This document shows positions 6,067 through 12,856 of a DNA stretch of 12,972 nt, piece after piece. Position 1 is the first letter of the stretch, and each line of letters opens with the position of its first letter. The stretch is from Bacillota bacterium (GTDB lineage: Bacteria > Bacillota > Clostridia > Acetivibrionales > DSM-1351). The translations under genes and the position numbers were made by a program. The stretch covers positions 1 through 12,972 of the forward strand of contig JAEZOA010000117.1 of the NCBI GenBank assembly GCA_023441625.1, read 5' to 3'. The notes below the pieces were generated by a model that did no database searches, was not told where the DNA came from, and saw nothing but the letters and a program-made list of their open reading frames with translations.

Positions 6067-6984
6067 ATGATTAATCTTTTAAAGCAAGAAGCAATGGTAC
6101 ATGGTGATAAACTGCAAGTTATACCAATAGAGTTCTTAGAAAGAATCAAAGATGAAATTAATCACTTTAAAAAAAGTGAGGAGTTAAATGGTTTTCATGA
6201 TTGGATTATGACAAATATGTATTGCTTTGATGTTCCGAAGTCAGATTTTACCATAAGGTCAATCATTCTTGTTGCTGTCCCTCATCCCGCTTATGCAAAA
6301 TTAGAGTTTGAGAGAATGTCTAAAAAATGCAATGCATTAGGCCTTGTAATGTCTGATTTTGATAGCACTGAAAAATATCTGAAGAACTTTCTTGAGCCTA
6401 AGAACTATCATATGGAGTGTGTATGGAACTTACCTATGAAGCGATTAGCTTCTCAATGTGGCCTGGCAGTCTATGGCAGGAACAATATATGCTACATAGA
6501 TGGAATGGGGAGCAATTTTTCCATTAATGCCTATTTTTCTGACATACCTTGTGAAGATAATAATTGGACCGAAATGCAACATGCTGATAGATGTACAGAT
6601 TGTACAGCTTGTATTTCTAATTGTCCTACTGGAGCTATCAGAGCTGACCGATTTTTAATAGATAATGATAAATGTCTCTCATATTTCAATGAAGGAGAAG
6701 GAGAGTTCCCACAATGGATACCGAAATCAGCACATCATTGTTTATATGACTGTATTAAATGCCAAGTTATTTGCCCAATGAACAAAGAATATGCAAGCAA
6801 TATTATAGGACCAATTAAATTCAGTGAAGAAGAAACAGACATGTTATTAACGGAGAGATCTATTGATGAATATTCTTACGAGCTTAAACAGAAAGCTAAG
6901 ATATTAGGATTAACTCAATGGCCTTATATTCTTAAGGCTATTCCTAAAAATTTAAAGGCGCTATTTGAGTTAGGTGATATTTAA
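6067..6984 (+). CDS. QueG-like double [4Fe-4S] cluster protein
   Basis: This 305-residue protein has the architecture of the epoxyqueuosine reductase (QueG) and reductive dehalogenase superfamily. An N-terminal alpha/beta domain contains the GLAVYGRNN stretch (132-140), which matches the family's GxGxxGKN segment. A double-cluster ferredoxin domain follows, with C176-x2-C179-x2-C182-x3-C186-P and C225-x3-C229-x2-C232-x3-C236-P, plus C203. QueG uses cobalamin to reduce epoxyqueuosine in tRNA. Here the segment before GLAVYGRNN reads VWNLPMKRLA and seems to lack the acidic residue expected of a true QueG, so a divergent paralogue is more likely than QueG itself. ATG 6067 is chosen because GAGG (6055-6058) lies 8 bases before it; a TTG at 6028 has no good ribosome binding site. 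The gene is followed 19 bases later by a GNAT gene, probably in one operon. Confidence 0.85.
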   Translation: MINLLKQEAMVHGDKLQVIPIEFLERIKDEINHFKKSEELNGFHDWIMTNMYCFDVPKSDFTIRSIILVAVPHPAYAKLEFERMSKKCNALGLVMSDFDSTEKYLKNFLEPKNYHMECVWNLPMKRLASQCGLAVYGRNNICYIDGMGSNFSINAYFSDIPCEDNNWTEMQHADRCTDCTACISNCPTGAIRADRFLIDNDKCLSYFNEGEGEFPQWIPKSAHHCLYDCIKCQVICPMNKEYASNIIGPIKFSEEETDMLLTERSIDEYSYELKQKAKILGLTQWPYILKAIPKNLKALFELGDI

Positions 6985-7003
6985 AACCAAATGAGGAGCG
7001 AAT

Positions 7004-7453
7004 ATGAATATAAGAAAAGTGAAATTAAGTGATATTGAAATGTTACTTGATAACCGATTAGAATTTGTTTGTTCCATTAGGAATATTGCAAACAAAGAAG
7101 AATTTAGAATACAAACTAGAGAGTATTTAAAAAAGCATATAGAGGATGATTCGTTACTTTCTTTTATAGCTGTGGATGATGGTAAAATCGTCGCATCATG
7201 TATCTTGTGTATTTACGAAACACTGCCTGTTCCCAGTTGCCTAAATGGGAGAACGGGACTTTTGTTAAATGTTTATACCCTAAAAGAATATAGACATAAG
7301 GGATTGGCTTATGACCTTTTAACGCAGCTAATAGATGAGGCAAAAAGCTTGAAGGTGGGGAAAATACAGTTAGATTATACAGATGATGGATACCACCTAT
7401 ACAAAAAACTTGGCTTTGTGGAATTAGATAGAGAAATGGTATTAAAATTATAA
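7004..7453 (+). CDS. GNAT family N-acetyltransferase
   Basis: A complete single-domain GNAT of 149 residues. It starts MNIRKVKLSDIEMLLD, the usual first strand and helix, and carries the acetyl-CoA-binding motif A at LNVYTLKEYRHKGLA (88-102), in which R97-x-x-G100-x-A102 is the pyrophosphate loop. The end, HLYKKLGFVELDREM (131-145), is the typical last-strand region. The acceptor cannot be told from sequence: small amines, antibiotics or protein N-termini are all possible. GAGGAG (6993-6998) lies 5 bases before the ATG. The short gap to the QueG-like gene upstream and the 6-base gap to the next ORF downstream suggest cotranscription. Confidence 0.9.
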   Translation: MNIRKVKLSDIEMLLDNRLEFVCSIRNIANKEEFRIQTREYLKKHIEDDSLLSFIAVDDGKIVASCILCIYETLPVPSCLNGRTGLLLNVYTLKEYRHKGLAYDLLTQLIDEAKSLKVGKIQLDYTDDGYHLYKKLGFVELDREMVLKL

Positions 7454-7459
7454 AAGGTA

Positions 7460-7819
7460 ATGATGATATTAAGGATTAAGTGCAAATTGCCCAAAATAGC
7501 TTTGACACTGGTTTCAGATAGGTTGGTGATTTTTTCGTCTAATGAAAAATTAATGAATGTATGAGAAGCTTTTAGAGACGAAAAAAAAGGTTGTATTATT
7601 GTTGGTGGAATGGATGAGAAATTTTCTGTTGAAGGTCTCGACATCACTGGCAAAAATATAGTTATTAAAAATTCATTGGATGAATTGGTATTTCGGGTAA
7701 AAAAGGTTGATATTTCAACTTCTATCGTAGGAAAATTAAATATTGGTATTACTCTATTTGATTCTATTAATTTTAATAAAGTAACACCTGGTAGTGAAGT
7801 TTTTAAAATTTTTGACTAA
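7460..7819 (+). pseudogene. Hypothetical gene interrupted by an in-frame TGA
   Basis: A single reading frame of 120 codons runs from ATG 7460 to TAA 7817-7819 and is broken only by TGA at 7562-7564 (codon 35). AAAGG at 7453-7457 precedes the first ATG closely and overlaps the stop of the upstream GNAT gene. The first part (MMILRIKCKLPKIALTLVSD) and the second part (from EAFRDEKKGCIIVGG) both look like normal soluble protein. An ATG at 7610 inside the second part has only a poor ribosome binding site (GGTGG one base away), so a separate 69-residue gene is less likely than one broken gene. A single C-to-T change of CGA to TGA would explain the break. Selenocysteine seems unlikely, because no redox motif surrounds the site. 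The family was not recognised. Confidence 0.6.
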
Positions 7820-7923
7820 TTCAAGACATTGGTTTTAGTAATTTCGAATTTACTAAATCAGGTGATAAGTGTTCTTTTTTCGAATTTCTGGGCAGAGTGC
7901 TAAGAGTATACTGGGATGTTTAG
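7816..7923 (+). pseudogene. Orphan C-terminal fragment
   Basis: A 35-codon frame without any start codon reads protein-like (DIGFSNFEFTKSGDK, then SFFEFLGRVLRVYWDV) and ends at TAG 7921-7923. It opens inside the end of the preceding gene in another frame and overlaps the next ORF by a few bases. It may be the tail of a deleted gene. Family unknown; short AT-rich frames can look coding by chance. Confidence 0.3.
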
Positions 7924-8230
7924 TTACTTTGATTCAAATTCCAATTATGTACGGTTTGTATGGTATATTCTCGAAAATGGAAGTATAATTGTGCCATGGG
8001 TAAATAATTTGAAACTTCCAGATGCATATTATATTATTTCTTTTATAGCAGCTATTGTTCAATTACTTCCTAGTATTATAATGACTTTGAGACCAATCAA
8101 GGATGCAAAAAAGAGTGGATTCCCATTGGTTCAGATGCTAATAATAACTCTTGGTGTTTATTGGGTTACATCGGGATTATTTAGTACGCTAGAACAGATA
8201 GCTTACAATAAAATGTTAAAAAGGGTTTGA
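7916..8230 (+). CDS. Small two-helix membrane protein, possibly a fragment
   Basis: This 104-residue ORF has two clear hydrophobic segments, about residues 37-58 and 69-90, separated by a basic loop (RPIKDAKKSG). That predicts a small integral membrane protein with the loop on the cytoplasmic side. No family is recognised. The ATG at 7916 has no convincing Shine-Dalgarno, and the frame is open only from 7904, just after a TAA. It may therefore be the C-terminal part of a larger membrane protein that lost its front. The terminator hairpin 15 bases after its stop shows that a transcription unit ends here. Confidence 0.45.
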   Translation: MFSYFDSNSNYVRFVWYILENGSIIVPWVNNLKLPDAYYIISFIAAIVQLLPSIIMTLRPIKDAKKSGFPLVQMLIITLGVYWVTSGLFSTLEQIAYNKMLKRV

Positions 8231-8243
8231 TATAGGAACTATA

Positions 8244-8267
8244 AGGGCGGCCAGCAATGGCCGCTTT
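8244..8267 (+). terminator. Terminator-like hairpin after the membrane ORF
   Basis: GCGGCCA (8247-8253) pairs perfectly with TGGCCGC (8258-8264) around a GCAA tetraloop of the GNRA type, with G-T and A-T pairs extending the base. The following T run is short (TTT), so efficiency is uncertain. It would end the rightward cluster that starts near 5762. Confidence 0.6.
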
Positions 8268-8540
8268 AAAATAATACAAAAGAAAATTGGTATCAATAAT
8301 AACAAACAATAATAAATATAATTGAGGATAAACCAGAGATTAAAAAATTACCAAAACCAAAGTCATACAGTGCTATTCCATAAACCAATAGGAAAAGCAG
8401 TCACTGTTACCTAAATATAAGGTGCAGTCACTGCTTTTTCTATTTATAGTTTGAGTATTTTCATTAATGTTTAGTCAAGTAATGAAACAGAGCCATTCAT
8501 CATCTATACAGATGCTTAATCAGAATAGCCTCAGCATAAA
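8268..8540. other. Intergenic region with a possible gene tail
   Basis: No intact gene was seen. A plus-strand frame without a start codon, about 8303-8383, reads protein-like at its end (IEDKPEIKKLPKPKSYSAIP, stop TAA 8381-8383). This may be a leftover gene end. The rest holds the bidirectional terminator at 8393-8439 and about 100 featureless bases up to the stop of the ABC gene. Confidence 0.35.
8393..8439. terminator. Bidirectional terminator between convergent units
   Basis: AAAAGCAGT (8393-8401) pairs with ACTGCTTTT (8430-8438). After a C-C mismatch the stem continues with ACTG/CAGT and ACCT/AGGT. T runs flank both sides, so it can stop the rightward cluster and the leftward ABC operon, whose last stop lies about 100 bases away. 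Both arms contain the direct repeat GCAGTCACTG. Confidence 0.72.
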
Positions 8541-10373
8541 TTACTTCTTATTCAACACAGCCGCTCCAGTTTCTTCTTCAAATTGCTTCTGATAAAGAGA
8601 GAAGTAATAGCCTTTTTGTCTTAGAAGCTCTTTATGAGTTCCTCTCTCTATTATATTACCGTTTTTAACTACAAGAATGATATCAGCCTTTTTAATAGTA
8701 GAAAGTCTATGGGCAATCAAGAAGGAAGTCCTGTTTTTTAGTATGTGCATTATTGCCTCCTGAATCAATTGCTCTGTTTGAGTGTCGATTGATGAGGTGG
8801 CCTCGTCGAGCACAAATATCTTTGGATCAGCTATGATTGCACGAGCAAAGGATATCAACTGTTTTTCACCAGTAGAGAGGCGGTCGCCGCCTTCGCCGAT
8901 ATTGGTATCAAGACCATTTTCCATGCTGTTAATAACCGAGTCCGCAGCTACTGTTTTTATGGCGGCTTCAATCTCTTCATCTGTGGCATCAGACTTTCCA
9001 TATCGAATATTCTCTCGGACTGTTCCTGAAAACAGGTGAGGGCTTTGGAGCACATATCCAATATTATGGTGGAGCCACAGTTGTGAACGCTCTTTATAAT
9101 CCTTGCCATCAATGAGGACCTGACCTTTTGTCGGCTCAAAGAATCTGCATGCAAGGTTTACAAGAGTGCTTTTTCCAGCACCAGTTTCACCAACTATTGC
9201 AACAGTAGTGCCAGCAGGTATCTTTAGATTGAAATCAGACAATATGTATTCGTCACCATCAGGATATTTGAACGAAACATCTCTAAATTCAATATCACCT
9301 TTTATAGTTTCCCAATTCTCTTTTTTAGGCTTGAAATTATCACCATATTTCTCAATGACCTCTTTAGTATCCGTTATGTCAGGTTCAGTCTCAATTAATC
9401 CAATAACACGCTCAATATTAGCTTGTGTAGACACAAAATCAGCAAAAACTCTAGCTATTTGTTGGATTGGTTCAAAAATGCTTATTGCGTAGGTGATAAA
9501 CACTGATAGTGTACCAAATTCCATAGCATCATTTATTACCATGTATCCACCACGTACCAAGACAATACAAACAGCAAGTGTGCTAAAACTCAGTACTATC
9601 GGAATAAATACAGCATTAAGTACAGTAGCTCGTATTGCTGAGGAATAGTACTTATCGGTTATTACTGAAAAATCCTGTAGATTTTTATCTTCAATGACCA
9701 AGGTTTTAGAGGTTCTAGCACCATTAATTCCTTCATTAATATTACCAGTCATTCTGGAATTTATTTTTCGGATTTTTCTATTAACATGCAGAATTTTTTT
9801 CTGAAAATAAGCTGTAACTAATGCAATAAACGGGATAACACACATAACAAGCAGTGCAAGCTTTACATTTAGAAAAAGCATTGCTATAAAAACACCTATT
9901 ACATATACAATTGCCCATAGCATATCTATCATACCCCAGGATACCATTTGACCAATACGTCCTGTATCACTCATAACTCTTGCCATCATGTAGCCGACCG
10001 GAGTTTTATTGTAATATGTAAAGGAAAGCTTTTGAAGCTGCACAAAAAGCGACCTTCGAATTGATTTAGCAACATTTAATTCTACAAACGCGGCCTTTCT
10101 TATAAACATCATTACTGTGAATGCTTGTGACAGAAGAATGCAACCATATAAAATTGCAAATTTATCGATTCCTTTTGTTGAGGCAGGTACAATAAAATTA
10201 TCAATTGCATACCTCTGAAATAATGGGAAAATAATATCAAACACCGATACAAGCATCAAAAAGGACATTGCTAAAATAAAATCTTTTTTATACAACTTAA
10301 CATACGGGAATATCTTTGACCAAATTCTTATTGAAAAGGGCTGTTTGTATTCTTCCTCTTCTAAATATGACAT
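8541..10373 (-). CDS. Heterodimeric ABC exporter, subunit with the consensus catalytic glutamate
   Basis: A 610-residue half-transporter: six membrane segments in residues ~32-305 and one nucleotide-binding domain. Walker A is GETGAGKST (395-403), the Q-loop residue is Q443, Walker B ends V-L-D523-E524 with the catalytic glutamate, and the switch histidine is H555. The signature is LSTGE (499-503) instead of LSGGQ. This degenerate signature belongs opposite the Walker motifs of the partner, as in BmrCD, LmrCD and TM287/288, which export drugs or lipid-like amphiphiles from the cytoplasm or inner leaflet. The start ATG 10373 overlaps the partner's TAA by one base (TAATG) and has the ideal site GGAGGTGAT upstream, so the two are translationally coupled. 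The last stretch EEETGAAVLNKK is hydrophilic. The substrate cannot be told from sequence. Confidence 0.93.
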   Translation of the reverse strand: MSYLEEEEYKQPFSIRIWSKIFPYVKLYKKDFILAMSFLMLVSVFDIIFPLFQRYAIDNFIVPASTKGIDKFAILYGCILLSQAFTVMMFIRKAAFVELNVAKSIRRSLFVQLQKLSFTYYNKTPVGYMMARVMSDTGRIGQMVSWGMIDMLWAIVYVIGVFIAMLFLNVKLALLVMCVIPFIALVTAYFQKKILHVNRKIRKINSRMTGNINEGINGARTSKTLVIEDKNLQDFSVITDKYYSSAIRATVLNAVFIPIVLSFSTLAVCIVLVRGGYMVINDAMEFGTLSVFITYAISIFEPIQQIARVFADFVSTQANIERVIGLIETEPDITDTKEVIEKYGDNFKPKKENWETIKGDIEFRDVSFKYPDGDEYILSDFNLKIPAGTTVAIVGETGAGKSTLVNLACRFFEPTKGQVLIDGKDYKERSQLWLHHNIGYVLQSPHLFSGTVRENIRYGKSDATDEEIEAAIKTVAADSVINSMENGLDTNIGEGGDRLSTGEKQLISFARAIIADPKIFVLDEATSSIDTQTEQLIQEAIMHILKNRTSFLIAHRLSTIKKADIILVVKNGNIIERGTHKELLRQKGYYFSLYQKQFEEETGAAVLNKK

Positions 10374-12223
10374 TAATTATCACCTCCAATAGTTGCAACC
10401 TTATCATCTTGCAAAAGCTCTGTTTCTAGGCTGCTTTGAATATCATAAATTCTTTTATAAATTCCATTTTCATTTTTTAGAAGCTCTGAGTGCGTACCCA
10501 TTTCAGCAACCTGACCTTCATCTAAAACCATAATTATATCAGCATGCATTAGGGTTGTAATTCTGTGTGAAACTAGAATAACTGTACTTTGAGCAGTGTT
10601 TTCGGCTAGTGCAGCACGAATTTTTGCATCTGTTTCTGAGTCAACAGCTGATAGTGAATCGTCAAATATCATAATTGGTGATTTTTGCATTAGCATTCTT
10701 GCAATAGCAACTCTCTGCTTTTGACCTCCAGAAAGAGTTACTCCACGTTCTCCGACAATGGTATCATACCCCTTTGAAAATGCCATTATTGAGTCATCAA
10801 CTGCTGCAACATCTGCATATTTACGAATGAGCTCGATATCATTTGTATTTTCGAAGGCATCTATGTTTTGTAGAATAGATTTTGAGAATAAAAAGGGCTC
10901 TTGAAGCACAAAGCCAATATTGCTTCTTAAGTAATCCCTCTTAATTCTTTTAATATCTATACCCCCAATCTCTATAGTTCCGCTATCTTCAGGCAGGTCA
11001 TAGAGTCTGTCTAAAAGATACATAATTGTGGACTTTCCAGAACCAGTGCCACCTAGTATACCAAATGTAGTTCCAGACTTTATTTTAAAAGAAATATCTT
11101 TTAATACAGGCTTAATGCCTTCATAAACATAATTGACATTTTTAAATTCAATGTCGCCTGTCATGTCAGGTGTAATTGGATTTTCACAATCTTTTTCCTC
11201 TTCTTCAGCTACAATTTCTTTGATACGGCTTAGGGAAACACTAGTTTTACTCATTTCAGATAAAATACGGCCGAAGTTTCTGATTGGCCAAACCAACATG
11301 GAATTATAGAAGACAAAAACTAAAAATTCTCCTAAGGTTATGACTCCATTTGCAGCTTCAATAGAACCAAAGACAATTATGAGCATAACTTGAAGTCCAG
11401 AAAAAATATCACCTATACCCCAATATTTACTTAGCAAAAAACCAAGCTTAATCCAGTAATTTGCAAAATAATCATTCTTAGCATCAAAGTTTTCAATTTC
11501 CTGTGCCTGACGTCCAAAAGCGCGAACAACCCGTACTCCGGTAAAGTTTTCTTGAACCATTGCAGATAGTGCACCTTCAGCTTCATCTGCAAACTTAAAC
11601 TTAGCAGCAATTTTTTGATAAAAGATTGCTGAATAAGCTATTACAATGGGTATAAACGTAAGCGCAATCAAAGAAAGCTTAATGCTCATCATAAACATAA
11701 GAATGAGGGAGAAGGTAACTAAAAATACAGTACGAATCATTTCAATAAACTGCAGTAATAAAAAGTTTCTTACTACCTCAACGTCAGAAGTACAGCGCTG
11801 AATAATATCCCCAGTTTGGTTTTTCACGTGCCAACTGTAAGGCAGCTTTTGAATATGGTCATACAGATAATTGCGTAGCTTCCTTATAGTGCCTTCAGCA
11901 GCTTTGGCAATGCAAACCCTATAATAATATGTAAATATACCTGATAAGATTGCAAAAACCAGGGCAAGTAGTGAACAGGGAAGAAGGTTGCTTCTTAGCA
12001 TTTCTCTACCACCGTTAGCATTTATATAATCTAAAATAAATTTGGGTAGGTTTATAGCCTCCGTTCCAATAACTGAGTCCACAAGTACCTTTATAATCTG
12101 TGGCATTAGATAGTTAAAAATAATTGCAAACATTGTAAACAATATAGCAAGTACAAACAACCATCTAAAGCCTTTTATAAATGAATATAGCATTTTAAAT
12201 CTACCTTTATTGCTTGGTTGCAT
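10373..12223 (-). CDS. Heterodimeric ABC exporter, subunit with a degenerate ATP site
   Basis: A 616-residue half-transporter with six membrane segments (about residues 22-47, 79-100, 157-178, 182-203, 272-288, 296-316) and a nucleotide-binding domain. Walker A is GGTGSGKST (391-399), the Q-loop residue is Q441, the signature is a canonical LSGGQ (497-501), and the switch histidine is H553. Walker B ends I-F-D521-D522: the catalytic glutamate is replaced by aspartate, the hallmark of the non-hydrolysing site in heterodimeric exporters. Paired with the downstream subunit it gives one consensus and one degenerate ATP site. The start ATG 12223 is set by AAAGGAG (12237-12231) with a 7-base spacer. 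Only about 60 bases separate it from the upstream terminator at 12282-12310, and no good promoter lies between. Expression therefore probably depends on read-through (see findings). Confidence 0.93.
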   Translation of the reverse strand: MQPSNKGRFKMLYSFIKGFRWLFVLAILFTMFAIIFNYLMPQIIKVLVDSVIGTEAINLPKFILDYINANGGREMLRSNLLPCSLLALVFAILSGIFTYYYRVCIAKAAEGTIRKLRNYLYDHIQKLPYSWHVKNQTGDIIQRCTSDVEVVRNFLLLQFIEMIRTVFLVTFSLILMFMMSIKLSLIALTFIPIVIAYSAIFYQKIAAKFKFADEAEGALSAMVQENFTGVRVVRAFGRQAQEIENFDAKNDYFANYWIKLGFLLSKYWGIGDIFSGLQVMLIIVFGSIEAANGVITLGEFLVFVFYNSMLVWPIRNFGRILSEMSKTSVSLSRIKEIVAEEEEKDCENPITPDMTGDIEFKNVNYVYEGIKPVLKDISFKIKSGTTFGILGGTGSGKSTIMYLLDRLYDLPEDSGTIEIGGIDIKRIKRDYLRSNIGFVLQEPFLFSKSILQNIDAFENTNDIELIRKYADVAAVDDSIMAFSKGYDTIVGERGVTLSGGQKQRVAIARMLMQKSPIMIFDDSLSAVDSETDAKIRAALAENTAQSTVILVSHRITTLMHADIIMVLDEGQVAEMGTHSELLKNENGIYKRIYDIQSSLETELLQDDKVATIGGDN

Positions 12224-12281
12224 AAAAATTCTCCTTTAATCATTTCATTGAAAGTAACATCATTTGTAAAAAAAGAGAAAT

Positions 12282-12310
12282 AAAAAAACACGATAACTCA
12301 TGTATCGTGT
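12282..12310 (-). terminator. Terminator in the leader of the ABC operon (putative attenuator)
   Basis: In the minus-strand RNA ACACGATA (12310-12303) pairs perfectly with TATCGTGT (12295-12288) around a 7-base loop, followed by seven T (12288-12282, the first shared with the stem). It lies between a leader ORF and the first ABC gene. Upstream, TATCG (within 12411-12417) could compete for the CGATA of the first arm, a possible but weak antiterminator. Confidence 0.85.
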
Positions 12311-12420
12311 CCAATATATCTTAGTATATTTTTTACTTTAAATGACGGTTACTTAAGTGTTAACCCAAAAGCAAGTGACATAAAAATAACTGTACTTTGC
12401 AATATAGGTCCGATATTAAA

Positions 12421-12459
12421 TTATTGATGAAGCACCTCATAAATTTTAATTGTTCTCAT
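12421..12459 (-). CDS. Leader peptide ORF of the ABC operon (12 codons)
   Basis: On the minus strand ATG 12459 opens MRTIKIYEVLHQ and stops at TAA (12423-12421). AAAGGAG (12477-12471) precedes it by 11 bases, slightly long but otherwise ideal. It sits downstream of a plausible promoter and about 110 bases upstream of a rho-independent terminator, which in turn lies just before the ABC genes. That is the layout of a regulatory leader peptide: a ribosome slowed on it would alter folding of the RNA behind. In B. subtilis the homologous exporter pair bmrCD is controlled this way through the leader ORF bmrB. After the TAA the same frame continues for 23 further hydrophobic codons (12420-12352, stop 12351-12349), so the ORF could also be a shortened form of a longer small membrane peptide. 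An overlapping 26-codon ORF from ATG 12440 lacks a ribosome binding site. Confidence 0.5.
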   Translation of the reverse strand: MRTIKIYEVLHQ

Positions 12460-12532
12460 CTTTTTAAACACTCCTTTCACCGATTTTTATTTAAGATATA
12501 TTACTTTATAGTAGTAATACACTTGCTTTGAT

Positions 12533-12562
12533 ATGTTATTACACTATGGCAGGTAATGTCAA
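12533..12562 (-). promoter_or_regulatory. Promoter of the ABC operon leader
   Basis: A perfect TTGACA (12562-12557) is followed after 18 bases by TAACAT (12538-12533) on the minus strand. Transcription would start near 12526, giving a leader of about 300 bases before the first ABC gene. The imperfect inverted repeat GTAATA (12514-12519)/TATTAC (12537-12542) overlaps the -10 and the start site and could be an operator. Confidence 0.55.
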
Positions 12563-12619
12563 TAGTTGTAATAAACTTGTAAAATATAATTTTCTTTAAA
12601 AATTTTCTAATATTAAGTT

Positions 12620-12660
12620 AAAAACCCTGCACACAGCGTAATCGCGAATGTACAAGGCTT
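12620..12660 (-). terminator. Rho-independent terminator of tRNA-Tyr
   Basis: In minus-strand RNA AAGCCTTGTACA (12660-12649) pairs with TGTGCAGGGTTT (12633-12622) over 12 pairs including three G-U pairs, followed by T. It begins only a few bases after the tRNA 3' end. Confidence 0.82.
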
Positions 12661-12663
12661 TGA

Positions 12664-12748
12664 TGGTGGGAGGAGATGGATTCGAACCATCGAAATCGTA
12701 GATAACAGATTTACAGTCTGCCCCCTTTGGCCACTCGGGAACCCTCCC
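12664..12748 (-). tRNA. tRNA-Tyr, anticodon GUA
   Basis: An 85-base class II tRNA with a long variable arm. The acceptor GGGAGGG (12748-12742) pairs with TCCTCCC. The anticodon stem GCAGA/TCTGT encloses CTGTAAA, giving anticodon GTA, and the T arm is GATGG-TTCGAAT-CCATC. CCA is encoded at the 3' end (12666-12664) after discriminator A. It is a single gene with its own promoter (12792-12820) and terminator. The downstream ABC leader has a separate promoter, so tRNA and exporter are probably independent units. Confidence 0.96.
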
Positions 12749-12791
12749 ATGAAATTAACTATATTAAATTAACTTTTTTACAACAAATAAG

Positions 12792-12820
12792 ATTATGCAT
12801 GAATTCCAACAAAAAGTCAA
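12792..12820 (-). promoter_or_regulatory. Promoter of tRNA-Tyr
   Basis: TTGACT (12820-12815) and CATAAT (12797-12792) on the minus strand are 17 bases apart, with TG directly upstream of the -10. It lies about 40 bases upstream of the mature tRNA 5' end. Confidence 0.7.
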
Positions 12821-12856
12821 CTGTTTTTTAAAAAATCCGTTTTAAAGGTATTATTG

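Noticed and set aside
7562..7564. TGA as a selenocysteine codon
   Set aside because: No cysteine or redox motif around the site and no obvious hairpin directly after it; a nonsense mutation is simpler.
7375..7653. 92-codon minus-strand ORF across the GNAT end and the broken gene
   Set aside because: Antisense to the end of a good GNAT gene and to the frame that runs on past the TGA; no protein-like motif.
8782..9492. Plus-strand and minus-strand ORFs of 65-108 codons inside the ABC gene (8782-9039, 9166-9492, and 8957-9154 on the minus strand)
   Set aside because: Shadows of the highly constrained nucleotide-binding domain; their sequences are mirror readings of Walker and signature regions.
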